Assembly: GCA_965247125.1 (NCBI GenBank)
Contig: CBDFGO010000003.1
Coordinates: forward strand, 930,001 to 994,000
From: CALBJU01 sp965247125
Lineage (GTDB): Bacteria > Bacteroidota > Rhodothermia > Rhodothermales > UBA10348
Direction: 5' to 3'
Length of the DNA stretch: 64,000 bases
Made by a program: the position numbers and the translations under genes. The notes under the pieces are model-generated. The model was not told the DNA's origin. It made no database searches and saw only the letters and a list, made by a program, of their open reading frames with translations. Within the stretch, counting starts at the first letter, position 1. Each line of letters opens with the position of its first letter. This document shows positions 1 to 7,546 of the stretch, piece after piece.

Positions 1-461
1 AACTCCTGAATGGATATGGGATTGGAATCTCCATCAGAATCAGTTCTGGCCTGCTCGTTGAACGACAACCAATCAAGAAATCCAAGTGTTTCGAAAAGCC
101 CCCCGGCTTGAGAGCCTGCGAAGGGATTTGCAGAGCGGACGTTACGTGTGTACGACGAGTTTAAGTCGATGAGTGGAAACAGCTCTGCCCATCCTTCTTT
201 GACCTGTGCTTCGGCAAATCTCAGATCCAGCTTTGTATTCTGAAGAGCCAGATTCTGAACGAGAGCAATCTGAATTGCTTCATCCAGGGTTAACACGACC
301 GGTCCATCTTGGGTTTGAGCGAAGCCAGGTTGTGAGTTAACAGTTGCGAGAAAGAGGACCACCATAAAAAGTGATAACGCTCTTACGCTGACCTTTCGAT
401 ATGCTTTCACTGGTGACTGATTGAATGGAAGATGATTGGAGTAGTTGAGGAGGTTAGTCAT
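1..461 (-). CDS. TolC-family outer-membrane efflux protein (partial, 3' end outside window)
   Basis: This is the N-terminal part, about 153 codons, of a minus-strand gene that runs off the left edge. A basic, hydrophobic leader (AlaLeuSerLeuPheMetValVal region) ends near GFAQ and looks like a signal peptide. The mature start reads VLTLDEAIQIALVQNLALQNTKLDL, split here as LTLDEAIQIAL and NLALQNTKLDL, the standard opening helix of OEP/TolC subunits, followed by a Tyr/Ser-rich segment. The ATG at 461 shares one base with the TAA stop of the TetR gene upstream (TAATG), so translation is probably coupled. TetR followed by TolC is the usual head of an RND multidrug efflux operon; the pump genes would lie to the left. 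The family call is firm, the substrate unknown. Confidence 0.85.
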   Translation of the reverse strand, partial: MTNLLNYSNHLPFNQSPVKAYRKVSVRALSLFMVVLFLATVNSQPGFAQTQDGPVVLTLDEAIQIALVQNLALQNTKLDLRFAEAQVKEGWAELFPLIDLNSSYTRNVRSANPFAGSQAGGLFETLGFLDWLSFNEQARTDSDGDSNPISIQE

Positions 462-1126
462 TATTGCACCACCTGAGAACTCTTGATGCCGTCGTACACC
501 ATGTTGGTGAGGAAATCAGCCATCTCTGATGCCGAAGCGGGTGTATCCTCTTCGAATCCGGCCGCTCCCATGCATGACTTCATCTGGCAGCCGTTAATGT
601 TCACCAGAATCAGGTGAGCCAGAAATCGGGGAGACGTCGCGCGAAGTTCTCCGCGGTCCATCGCCAGACCCAGCGGCGTTGCTAGCGCATCCAGGGCCCG
701 ATTTTTCTGTCCCATGAAGAACTTTCGGGATCCAGACTCGTCGCTGAAGCCGATTCGGTGTGCTTCGCGAAGCAGCGTCACAAACAGTTCGGTGCGCTTG
801 AGAAAAAAGGAAAAGGTTTGCTCGAAAAAGGTGTTCAGTTGACTCCTGAAGGGTGTCTTTGAATCTGGAGAAAACGTCTCCGCGATCAGGGTGCAGAGCT
901 GATCGTAGAACAATTCAAATATGGAAAGCAGTATTTCCTGCTTTCCACCCGGAAAATAGTTGTACAGTGTGCCCTTCCCGTACTCGGCTCTTGCGGCGAT
1001 TTCCTCGAGAGTGGCCTCGCCATAACCTTTTTCTGCGATGACCTCTTGCGCTGCGGAAAGCATCTCACTCCTTCGCGTGAGGCGCTCCCTGTCCCTTCTT
1101 GAGAGGACGCTGACTACTTGCTCCAT
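461..1126 (-). CDS. TetR/AcrR-family transcriptional regulator
   Basis: This 221-residue protein has a typical TetR N-terminal helix-turn-helix at about residues 18-58, with the signature ATLEEIAARAEYGKGTLYNYF, split as TLEEIAARAEYGKGTLYNYF. The remaining all-helical domain would bind a ligand and dimerise. Length is normal for the family. It is the first gene of an operon with a TolC-type channel, with which it shares one base, so the likely role is a local repressor of an efflux pump that is relieved by a toxic compound. A short inverted repeat in its upstream region (1177-1190) is a candidate operator. The ligand cannot be told from sequence. Confidence 0.9.
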   Translation of the reverse strand: MEQVVSVLSRRDRERLTRRSEMLSAAQEVIAEKGYGEATLEEIAARAEYGKGTLYNYFPGGKQEILLSIFELFYDQLCTLIAETFSPDSKTPFRSQLNTFFEQTFSFFLKRTELFVTLLREAHRIGFSDESGSRKFFMGQKNRALDALATPLGLAMDRGELRATSPRFLAHLILVNINGCQMKSCMGAAGFEEDTPASASEMADFLTNMVYDGIKSSQVVQ

Positions 1127-1176
1127 GTATTCTTCTGACTTTGTCGGATAGATGATGTGACCAATCGTTCAGAACA

Positions 1177-1190
1177 TGACTGGTAAGTCA
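1177..1190. promoter_or_regulatory. Candidate TetR operator
   Basis: TGACTGGTAAGTCA is a perfect inverted repeat with 5-bp arms (TGACT/AGTCA) and a 4-bp spacer. It lies about 50 bp upstream of the TetR start codon, where an autoregulatory operator would be expected. TetR-family operators are commonly short palindromes of this kind. Arms this short can occur by chance, so the call rests mostly on position. Confidence 0.35.
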
Positions 1191-1278
1191 CTAAGCGACC
1201 GAAACGTCAAAGACGGAAGAATGATGCGCCGAACTTTATTAAGAAATGGGTAAGTCTCTGGCGGTCTGACCGCTGGAT

Positions 1279-2355
1279 CTAGACGTAGTCGTCCAACTGA
1301 TGCGTGTACAAATAATCGACTACATTCTTGACGCGCTGCGATGAATCGCGGTGGCAGACAAGAAGAGCATCTTTGGTGTCGACGACAATCAGGTCGTTCA
1401 CTCCGACAAGAGCAACGAGGCGGTCATCCGACTGGACGAGGCACCGGCTCGCGTCATGGGCGATCACATTTCCCTCGACGACATTCCCGGCGGTGCCCTT
1501 TTCAGATAGATCAAACACTGCACTCCAGTCGCCCACATCACTCCAATCGAATGAGCCGGGGACGACGTATACCTTGTGCGCCCGTTCCATCACACCGTAG
1601 TCGATTGAAATTGAGGGGCAGTGTCTGAACGCTGACTGCAGGACAGCCGCTTCATCGTCAGCCGACACCTCTCCCTCAAATTCTTTGAAGGCGTCGTAGA
1701 CATCGGGGAGGTGGGTTTCAATGGACTGAAGAATCGAGTCAGTTCGCCAGATAAACATTCCGCTGTTCCATAGGAAGTCGCCCGAATCGAGGAAGCGTTC
1801 CGCTGTTTCAAGATTTGGTTTTTCGGCGAAGGTTTTGACGAAGAGGGCCTTGAACTCATCATCTGATTCGGAGTCTTCCGGGTCGAACTGAACGTACCCG
1901 TATCCGGTGGCTGCATGAGTGGGTTCAATCCCGATCGTTACCAGAGCTCGTTCTTCCCGGGCAGCTTCAATTCCTACTTTCAGCGCCTCCTGGAATTTTT
2001 TTACGTTTCGAATAACGTGGTCCGAGGGAAGCACGACCATGATCGCATCCGGATCCTTCTGGTGAATTTTAAAGGCAGCGTAGGTGATACAGGGGGCGGT
2101 ATTTCTGCTGATTGGCTCTGCAAAAATGTTTTCGGGTGGAATCGCGGGAAGTTGCTCTTGCGTCTGCTCGACGTACCGGGCATGGGTCACCACATGGCAG
2201 TTTTCAATCGGAATGACTCCGATCAGGCGCGCCACCGTGTTTTGAATCAGGGTGTCCGTGCTGACGACGGATAGAAATTGCTTTGGACGCTCTTTGCGAC
2301 TCATGGGCCAGAAACGGCTTCCAATACCGCCTGCCATAATTACGGCGTGAATCAT
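1279..2355 (-). CDS. manC: Mannose-1-phosphate guanylyltransferase (GDP-mannose pyrophosphorylase)
   Basis: This enzyme converts mannose-1-phosphate and GTP to GDP-mannose, a precursor for capsule, LPS and exopolysaccharide sugars. The nucleotide-binding signature GGIGSRFWPMSRKERPKQ starts at residue 9. Further family marks are VLPSDHVI, FAEKPNLETAERF and the WNSGMFIW segment. At 358 residues it is the pyrophosphorylase domain alone, without the C-terminal phosphomannose isomerase domain of the longer bifunctional ManC proteins. It stands alone, with non-coding DNA on both sides, although a Wzi-like protein and a sugar phosphotransferase that could use such precursors are encoded near 40-43 kb. 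Confidence 0.93.
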   Translation of the reverse strand: MIHAVIMAGGIGSRFWPMSRKERPKQFLSVVSTDTLIQNTVARLIGVIPIENCHVVTHARYVEQTQEQLPAIPPENIFAEPISRNTAPCITYAAFKIHQKDPDAIMVVLPSDHVIRNVKKFQEALKVGIEAAREERALVTIGIEPTHAATGYGYVQFDPEDSESDDEFKALFVKTFAEKPNLETAERFLDSGDFLWNSGMFIWRTDSILQSIETHLPDVYDAFKEFEGEVSADDEAAVLQSAFRHCPSISIDYGVMERAHKVYVVPGSFDWSDVGDWSAVFDLSEKGTAGNVVEGNVIAHDASRCLVQSDDRLVALVGVNDLIVVDTKDALLVCHRDSSQRVKNVVDYLYTHQLDDYV

Positions 2356-2668
2356 TTATTCGACGTCTACTTCAAAAGAAACTACCCGAAGGCCGCAAAC
2401 AATCACGGATCTGTTCAGGGCCTTAAAAATCTACCCAAAAATGAAGCCAGAGTTTCCCGATCCGGGTCGTGCACAGGATCTTCGAAGCAGTCGCAAATCT
2501 ACACACGGAAGCTCAAGTGTATAGATAACTATACAGTGCAAATAGGTGAAAACGCCCCACGGGGGACGCACAGGCCTATTTGACATGATCAGGATGTTCG
2601 GCGCGAGGTTTGGATAGACGTGGGTGAACTCACATTAATAAGCACCTGAGCGGTGTGGAGGTTCGAAC
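2356..2668. other. Divergent intergenic region, manC / lipoprotein
   Basis: This 313-base gap between divergent genes must hold both promoters. Its only clear structure is the palindrome at 2518-2535. A GGAGG motif at about 2656-2660 sits 8 bases before the lipoprotein start and is a credible ribosome binding site. No convincing ORF is present. Confidence 0.6.
2518..2535. promoter_or_regulatory. 18-bp palindrome, candidate operator
   Basis: TGTATAG-ATAA-CTATACA is a perfect inverted repeat with 7-bp arms in the divergent region between manC and the collagen-like lipoprotein gene. The length and symmetry fit a dimeric helix-turn-helix regulator site. It is about 150 bp from the lipoprotein start and 165 bp from the manC start, so it could affect either. 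No cognate regulator is identifiable. Confidence 0.4.
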
Positions 2669-3187
2669 ATGCAAAAAAGATTTACAATACTGATGTTTTC
2701 ACTACTGGCTATTGGGAGTACAGGCTGCATCATAGAAGAGAGCGTTGGACCGGAGGGTCCTCAAGGAGCTCCAGGAAACGCGAATGTCTTTTCTCTGAAC
2801 TTCGACTTTCTGATGGACGATGCGTCAATCAATGGCGCTGTTGCTTCTGTCCAATATGATGTCTCGGACATCACGTTAAACGTGGTTGAGGACGGAGCAG
2901 TCTTGATGTTCTTTCGGGACCAGGGTACGTGGACAGCGATGCCTTACACGTTTGGTGTTGAGTCGCAAGATCTGCCCGCAGTGGACTATACCATTTCCCT
3001 GGGATTCGGATTCGAACTGGGTTTCCTGGAAGTCTTTTACGAAGCTTCAACCGATGCAGTAGACCTGGCGGGTCTGCCGGATCGTGAGATGAAGGCAGTA
3101 ATTATCGACGGATTCTTTTTCGGCAAGAAGTCGATTGATCTCACAAATTGGAGCGTTGTCAAGGAGACTTTCGGATTGGAAGACTGA
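2669..3187 (+). CDS. Small lipoprotein with short collagen-like motif
   Basis: This 172-residue protein has a hydrophobic leader ending in the lipobox GSTGC (Cys20), so it should be a lipid-anchored envelope protein. Directly after the anchor is GPEGPQGAPG (residues 27-36), a brief Gly-X-Y collagen-like stretch. The remainder alternates hydrophobic and polar residues as a beta-rich domain would. Similar short proteins with one collagen-like segment after the lipobox are common in Bacteroidota and relatives; their function is unknown. The ATG at 2669 is supported by a GGAGG motif 8 bases upstream. I do not recognise a specific family. Confidence 0.75.
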   Translation: MQKRFTILMFSLLAIGSTGCIIEESVGPEGPQGAPGNANVFSLNFDFLMDDASINGAVASVQYDVSDITLNVVEDGAVLMFFRDQGTWTAMPYTFGVESQDLPAVDYTISLGFGFELGFLEVFYEASTDAVDLAGLPDREMKAVIIDGFFFGKKSIDLTNWSVVKETFGLED

Positions 3188-3291
3188 TCGATTTGAATCC
3201 GATGTGCCGCACGTAGAATGCTTTAGAAAAAAAGGTTTGAGACGATAACGGGTACAACGGAATCTGACACACTTGACCACCTGATAGCTTC

Positions 3292-3480
3292 ATGAAGGAT
3301 CTCAATTTTGAACGGAAGTCAACTACACGTCGAGCCAATACGGCATCCATGCGGAAAATTGTCTCAGGTTTTTGTCGGACAGCATTGGATGACTACCGCA
3401 GAGCCGGTTACCCTTTTGGGAAGACGATGGACGGTATGCTGATCTGGTTTGAACACGGTCAGTTTACAACTGACAACTAG
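3292..3480 (+). CDS. Possible small protein (62 aa), hypothetical
   Basis: This short ORF has a basic N-terminal half and an aromatic-rich C-terminal half (GYPFGKTMDGMLIWFEHGQF). It stops 34 bases before a strong terminator at 3515-3543, which is where the last gene of a transcript should end. I see no clear ribosome binding site and no known motif. The C-terminal half reads like real protein, but the ORF may be chance or the remnant of a longer gene. Confidence 0.3.
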   Translation: MKDLNFERKSTTRRANTASMRKIVSGFCRTALDDYRRAGYPFGKTMDGMLIWFEHGQFTTDN

Positions 3481-3514
3481 ACGCGACATTCCGTACTAAT
3501 ACAGTGAGTTCTCA

Positions 3515-3549
3515 AGTGGGGCGGGCCGATGGCCCGCCCCACTATTTTT
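3515..3549 (+). terminator. Strong intrinsic terminator
   Basis: A perfect 13-bp inverted repeat (AGTGGGGCGGGCC, loop GAT, GGCCCGCCCCACT) is followed by ATTTTTG. It should end plus-strand transcripts from the lipoprotein gene and the possible small ORF. Since the stem is preceded by few A residues, it is less convincing for the minus-strand operon. Bases 3550-3711 beyond it hold nothing I can identify. Confidence 0.8.
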
Positions 3550-3711
3550 GTGCGTGCCTTGACAACCCCATGGACAGCCCATCTATTCCCTGAAGTTGAT
3601 TGTACGGGCGTAACTACCCGTGCCCGTGGAAAATGCAACATTCTATCCGGCTTGAGTCCACATCGAAGTAATCCGAGCACAGTCGAATCGTAGATGGGTA
3701 CCCAGTTTCGA

Positions 3712-4893
3712 CTAACGTAAGATCTGGAAGGGGATGGCGGCGCTGCCGTGTTCACCTGTTACACGAGCGAAATAGGTTCCGGAAGGAAGATTATTCAGAT
3801 CGACTGGTAGCAGCTGAGCGCCCGCCGAGAGGGAAAACGAATATTGTTTTCGGGACCTCCCGAGGACATCAACTATCTCCACTACGACGTCCGACCTGCC
3901 GGGAAGCGACAGAGAAATGTTCGTTTCGTGTCGTGCAGGGTTGGGATAAAGTTCTTCAATCCGAAAGGAAACGGGAATATCCGGCTCGTCAAGATCCAGC
4001 ACAACGCTCGAACCGAAGGATGCGAAGACCGGAAGATGATCCGACGTCTGGGCTGTAAATCCGATGAGCGAATTCAGCCCCCCCATGATATTGGCTGAGC
4101 CGGGGATATACGAACTGAGGAGCTCCGAGGAGATCGTGATATGATCCAGATTCGATCCACTGGAGGAGCCGATCCAGGTGAACTGGTCATTTATCTCGAG
4201 CGGTAGTGTGGCCACCAGATAGTTGGCAGAATCGTTCAGGAAATTTTCGTACGGCGATGTCTCGTTGGCGTAGGTCGACTGCAGCAGCTCGTCATTGTAA
4301 TCACCAAGAAAGATTACGCTTGCCGAGGCCAGAGAAGAAAAATCGATGTGATTCTTGACGAGGTTCGATGCACTCACTCTTCTTGCCCAGGACGTCGCGT
4401 CACCAAACGCCTTCATGTGTACGTTGATCAGCGTCACAATCATCGTCGTATCCGGAAGAGTGACCTCGAACTCGGCCTTCAGGGGTGGACGCCCGGCAAA
4501 GTCAAACGAAAACGATTCCAGAATATGAGCGATGCTTCTCTTGCGCACCACTCGAGTATCCCATACATATCCGACGCCCTGGGACCCTGAAAACGTTGCC
4601 AGTTCACCCATCCAATCTGAGCCGAGATCCGTTAAAAGCTCCTGAAATCGACCCGTATTCGCGATTTCTTGCACCGCCCACAATTCGATACCGGAGCCCA
4701 GCATAATATCCCGCACGTTCTGCACCTGACGATCGTCATCGGAGGGGCCATTACTTGGGCTTCCAAACCATTCGATATTCCAAGTTGCGACATCAAACGT
4801 CACGTCACGCCCGACCTGTTCGATCTGAGCGAAGGCTGTAGAGGGGCTCAAAACTGTAGTGAACGCGAACACTACCACGAAAAATCTGTTCAT
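3712..4893 (-). CDS. T9SS-exported endonuclease/exonuclease/phosphatase-family protein
   Basis: A signal peptide (cleavage after about residue 22, AFAQ) is followed by an EEP-fold hydrolase domain at about 30-295. Visible motifs are DVATWNIEWFG (start strand with Asn), a VQEI segment (metal-binding Glu), LGDYNDE and SDHLPVF (catalytic Asp-His). The family includes DNases, phosphodiesterases and sphingomyelinases. The C-terminal 80 residues begin ELYPNPARHETNISLSL and form a type IX secretion sorting domain, so the enzyme should be exported to the cell surface or medium. The ATG at 4893 shares one base with the stop of the short ORF upstream, making it the last gene of the long operon. Extracellular nuclease is the favoured role; the true substrate is not proved. 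Confidence 0.85.
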   Translation of the reverse strand: MNRFFVVVFAFTTVLSPSTAFAQIEQVGRDVTFDVATWNIEWFGSPSNGPSDDDRQVQNVRDIMLGSGIELWAVQEIANTGRFQELLTDLGSDWMGELATFSGSQGVGYVWDTRVVRKRSIAHILESFSFDFAGRPPLKAEFEVTLPDTTMIVTLINVHMKAFGDATSWARRVSASNLVKNHIDFSSLASASVIFLGDYNDELLQSTYANETSPYENFLNDSANYLVATLPLEINDQFTWIGSSSGSNLDHITISSELLSSYIPGSANIMGGLNSLIGFTAQTSDHLPVFASFGSSVVLDLDEPDIPVSFRIEELYPNPARHETNISLSLPGRSDVVVEIVDVLGRSRKQYSFSLSAGAQLLPVDLNNLPSGTYFARVTGEHGSAAIPFQILR

Positions 4894-5102
4894 TAAAGGC
4901 CTGCTAACATATCAGAAAACGCGATGCCGGGTTTTATTTTATTGTCTACCACATCTACGATGCGCCGGAAACAGGCTGCACGCTGAACGTGGTTGAACTG
5001 GGATCCACCGTCTCCGGATCCCCCCGAAAGAGACGACAAAGGGTTTCCTGGAGGTGGAACGCGCCTGTGCCTTTGGATATCAATATTGAATACTTCGGTC
5101 AT
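4893..5102 (-). pseudogene. Vestigial paralogue of the NHL-repeat protein C-terminus (69-aa ORF)
   Basis: This 69-residue ORF contains GGSGDGGSQFN, which matches GGSGDGASQFN near the end of the NHL-repeat lipoprotein encoded at 7547-8830; PPPG upstream and V-VD--N downstream also align. At DNA level 4991-5037 closely matches 7645-7690, with one base inserted in a run of Gs. The copy thus looks like a decayed fragment of the final NHL repeat, on the other side of ppc from the intact gene. It still overlaps ppc by ATGA (5099-5102) and the nuclease gene by TAATG (4893), so it may be translated and serve as a coupler. A diverged functional mini-protein is possible but less likely. Confidence 0.6.
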
Positions 5103-7516
5103 GCTACATTTCTGCCTGCATTGATAATTCCATACATCGATCGAACCACTAGTTTTCTCCAGGTTTCCAGACCTGGAGCGTTTTCATTCACTTTCAGGAG
5201 TGCGTATTGTTGAATTGTCAGAAGAGGAAGGATGATTTGCTCTCGTAGCTCGATCGATGCTTTTCCTGCCTCATCTTTTGACATTAGATCTGATTGCGCC
5301 GAGATGCCCAGCAACCCCTGAATCGAACGATTGTATTCATCATGGATGTCGTTCCACATCGAACCATATACGGCGTGGGATTCCAGGCACGATGTGAGCG
5401 GGAAGAAGCACTTCGTAAGCCCCATCATGCTGTTGGCAACAAGAGCTTGCAGCAGGGGAGATCTCTGATATAGTTTTTGTAGCGCTTCGTCTCCCATCTC
5501 CTGAGCACATTTTTGCAGTGCTGTGCCGAATCCATAGTAGCCCGGCACGTTTTGCTTCATCTGATACCAAGTGCCTACGAAGGGGATGGCGCGAAGACTG
5601 CTTAGATCAGACTTGCCAGCAGGACCTCTCCTCGTTGGTCGACTACCGATATTTGTTGCCCCATAATAGTCAAGCGGACCGAGGTGTTTGAGATATCCGA
5701 TAAAGTTCGGATCATCCTTCAGAGAGCGATATTTTTCAAGAGACCGCTTCGCCAGAGTGTTCATCGTGTCCCGATCGGTATCACCCATATCGGGAGTATG
5801 CGATCCCAGGCCTGCCGTCAGAAGTTGTTCGATGTTGTACGATGCAGCCTGAACGGTGCCAAAATTCGAGGTAATGGTTTGGCCCTGGATGGTGACCTGA
5901 ATCTCATCACTTGCAACACGGGGTCCGAGAGATGCATAATATGCATGCGTCTTGCCACCTCCACGAGCTGGAGGACCTCCCCTTCCGTCAAAAAAAGCAA
6001 CCGAGACGCCCAATTTTTCGACGGCAGCCGAAATCTCTTCTTTTGCCTTGTGTATGTACCAGTTGGCGGCCAGAAATCCTCCGTCTTTTGTTCCATCGGA
6101 GAAGCCGACCATGATGGATTGACGATTTCCCCTCGCCTGCACGTGCGATCGGTAAGTTTGATCGGTGAGCAGACGGCACATTATATCGGCCGCTCCCTGG
6201 AGATCCGGAATTGTTTCGAAGAGAGGTATTATGTCCAGTCTGAACGACTCTTCCCATCCAGCCTCTCTGGCCAGTTCATACACCGCCAGGACTTCTGCTT
6301 CAGATCGTGTATTCGAGATTATTACACGGTGAACGACTTGCTCGCCAAATTCTTCTTGCAGCTCTTTCACCAATGCAAGTGTTTCGATAAAATCCTGTTC
6401 TCGTTCGTCTCTCTCACCCGCAGAAGCCGAAAGAATGACACTCCTATCCTGACGGATGTCGATGGAGGCGAAATGAAAGCCGAAACAACGCACTCGAATG
6501 AGAAGATCTGTTACAATATCTGAGAAGAGACGGGCGTGATCCCGATCCAGTTCAGAACGTAATTGCTCCAGATCCCTGATGAGGGAAGCAGCATTCGGGT
6601 ATCCATTTTCCGCCATGAGGATTGTTTCCGTCAGGCGATTTGCGATTGCGTCTATGTGATCTGAGACACCACGAAAAGTAAGGCGACGCTGAAGTACTCG
6701 GACATCCGTTTGATACGCCTCAAGTATGGTAGTGCGCAGTAGTGATGCAACGGCTCTCGTAATCTCGACCGTAACATTCGGGTTTCCATCTCGATCGCCT
6801 CCGGGCCAAAAACCGAGTTGTATGAGGTGTGTGAGTACGGTATCGGGCTGATTAATGGCGAAAGTCTTAGCTACGCTTCGAATTACGTCGGGAATGGCAT
6901 CGTAGAATACGTTGCGCAGATACCAGACCAGGCTCTCTGCCTCATCATACGGGGTTGGTGGTCTGCGGCGCATGAACGGTGTCCGACCGAGCTGCATGAG
7001 CAGGTCGCTTATGATCTGTAGGTCGTCTGAGCGAATCGCTTTTTCGAGATCCGTGAGGATTCCCAGAACTGCATCAGGATAAAATTGAGTGGGATGGGCG
7101 GTCAGGACTATCCGTAATTGAAAAGACTTCAATCGCTCAAGAAACAACTTTTCGTCTCCCTGCCATCCTTCCTGCTCGACAAGACGCTCAACGGAGCCAG
7201 CACCTCCCAATTCATGAATCGATTCGAATGCCGCGTCTTCCACGGCATCGAACAGAACTACCTGACGCTCAACGTACTGGACAATGCGAAAAAGCAAACT
7301 TGTAAAGGTCTCCTCGTTCAGATCGCTGGCGCTCTCCTCGCGGAATTGGTCAAGGATTTGTTGAGGTGAAAGACCCTTTTTGTAACCGGCATCGCAGACG
7401 CGGGACAACAAAGGCACCAGTTCCCCCGTGCTGCGAACGGTTTCGAATGGAAGGCTTAAAAACAGCCTGTTGTAGCTGTCGAACCGTAATGCGACCAGAT
7501 CGTGGAATGAGGACAT
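5099..7516 (-). CDS. ppc: Phosphoenolpyruvate carboxylase
   Basis: This anaplerotic enzyme carboxylates phosphoenolpyruvate to oxaloacetate. Conserved signatures are present: LTAHPTQF (138-145, catalytic His), GGDRDGNPNV, FHFASIDIRQDR, VGFSDGTKDGGFLAANW and the glycine loop FFDGRGGPPARGGGKTH. At 805 residues it is shorter than the roughly 880 of enterobacterial enzymes. It ends NAGRNVA rather than the classical QNTG. The FFDGRGGPPARGGG loop and this ending are what I remember of Bacteroidota-type PEPC. It lies unexpectedly inside an operon of surface proteins, 30 bp after the NHL lipoprotein gene, and its stop overlaps the next short ORF by ATGA. Confidence 0.95.
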   Translation of the reverse strand: MSSFHDLVALRFDSYNRLFLSLPFETVRSTGELVPLLSRVCDAGYKKGLSPQQILDQFREESASDLNEETFTSLLFRIVQYVERQVVLFDAVEDAAFESIHELGGAGSVERLVEQEGWQGDEKLFLERLKSFQLRIVLTAHPTQFYPDAVLGILTDLEKAIRSDDLQIISDLLMQLGRTPFMRRRPPTPYDEAESLVWYLRNVFYDAIPDVIRSVAKTFAINQPDTVLTHLIQLGFWPGGDRDGNPNVTVEITRAVASLLRTTILEAYQTDVRVLQRRLTFRGVSDHIDAIANRLTETILMAENGYPNAASLIRDLEQLRSELDRDHARLFSDIVTDLLIRVRCFGFHFASIDIRQDRSVILSASAGERDEREQDFIETLALVKELQEEFGEQVVHRVIISNTRSEAEVLAVYELAREAGWEESFRLDIIPLFETIPDLQGAADIMCRLLTDQTYRSHVQARGNRQSIMVGFSDGTKDGGFLAANWYIHKAKEEISAAVEKLGVSVAFFDGRGGPPARGGGKTHAYYASLGPRVASDEIQVTIQGQTITSNFGTVQAASYNIEQLLTAGLGSHTPDMGDTDRDTMNTLAKRSLEKYRSLKDDPNFIGYLKHLGPLDYYGATNIGSRPTRRGPAGKSDLSSLRAIPFVGTWYQMKQNVPGYYGFGTALQKCAQEMGDEALQKLYQRSPLLQALVANSMMGLTKCFFPLTSCLESHAVYGSMWNDIHDEYNRSIQGLLGISAQSDLMSKDEAGKASIELREQIILPLLTIQQYALLKVNENAPGLETWRKLVVRSMYGIINAGRNVA

Positions 7517-7546
7517 GAGGTAGCACTCGCGATGCCTGGAGATGGT

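Noticed and set aside
5684..6523. 279-codon open frame on the plus strand within ppc
   Set aside because: It lies wholly antisense to a strongly conserved ppc, has no protein-like motifs, and its length follows from the codon use of the real gene.
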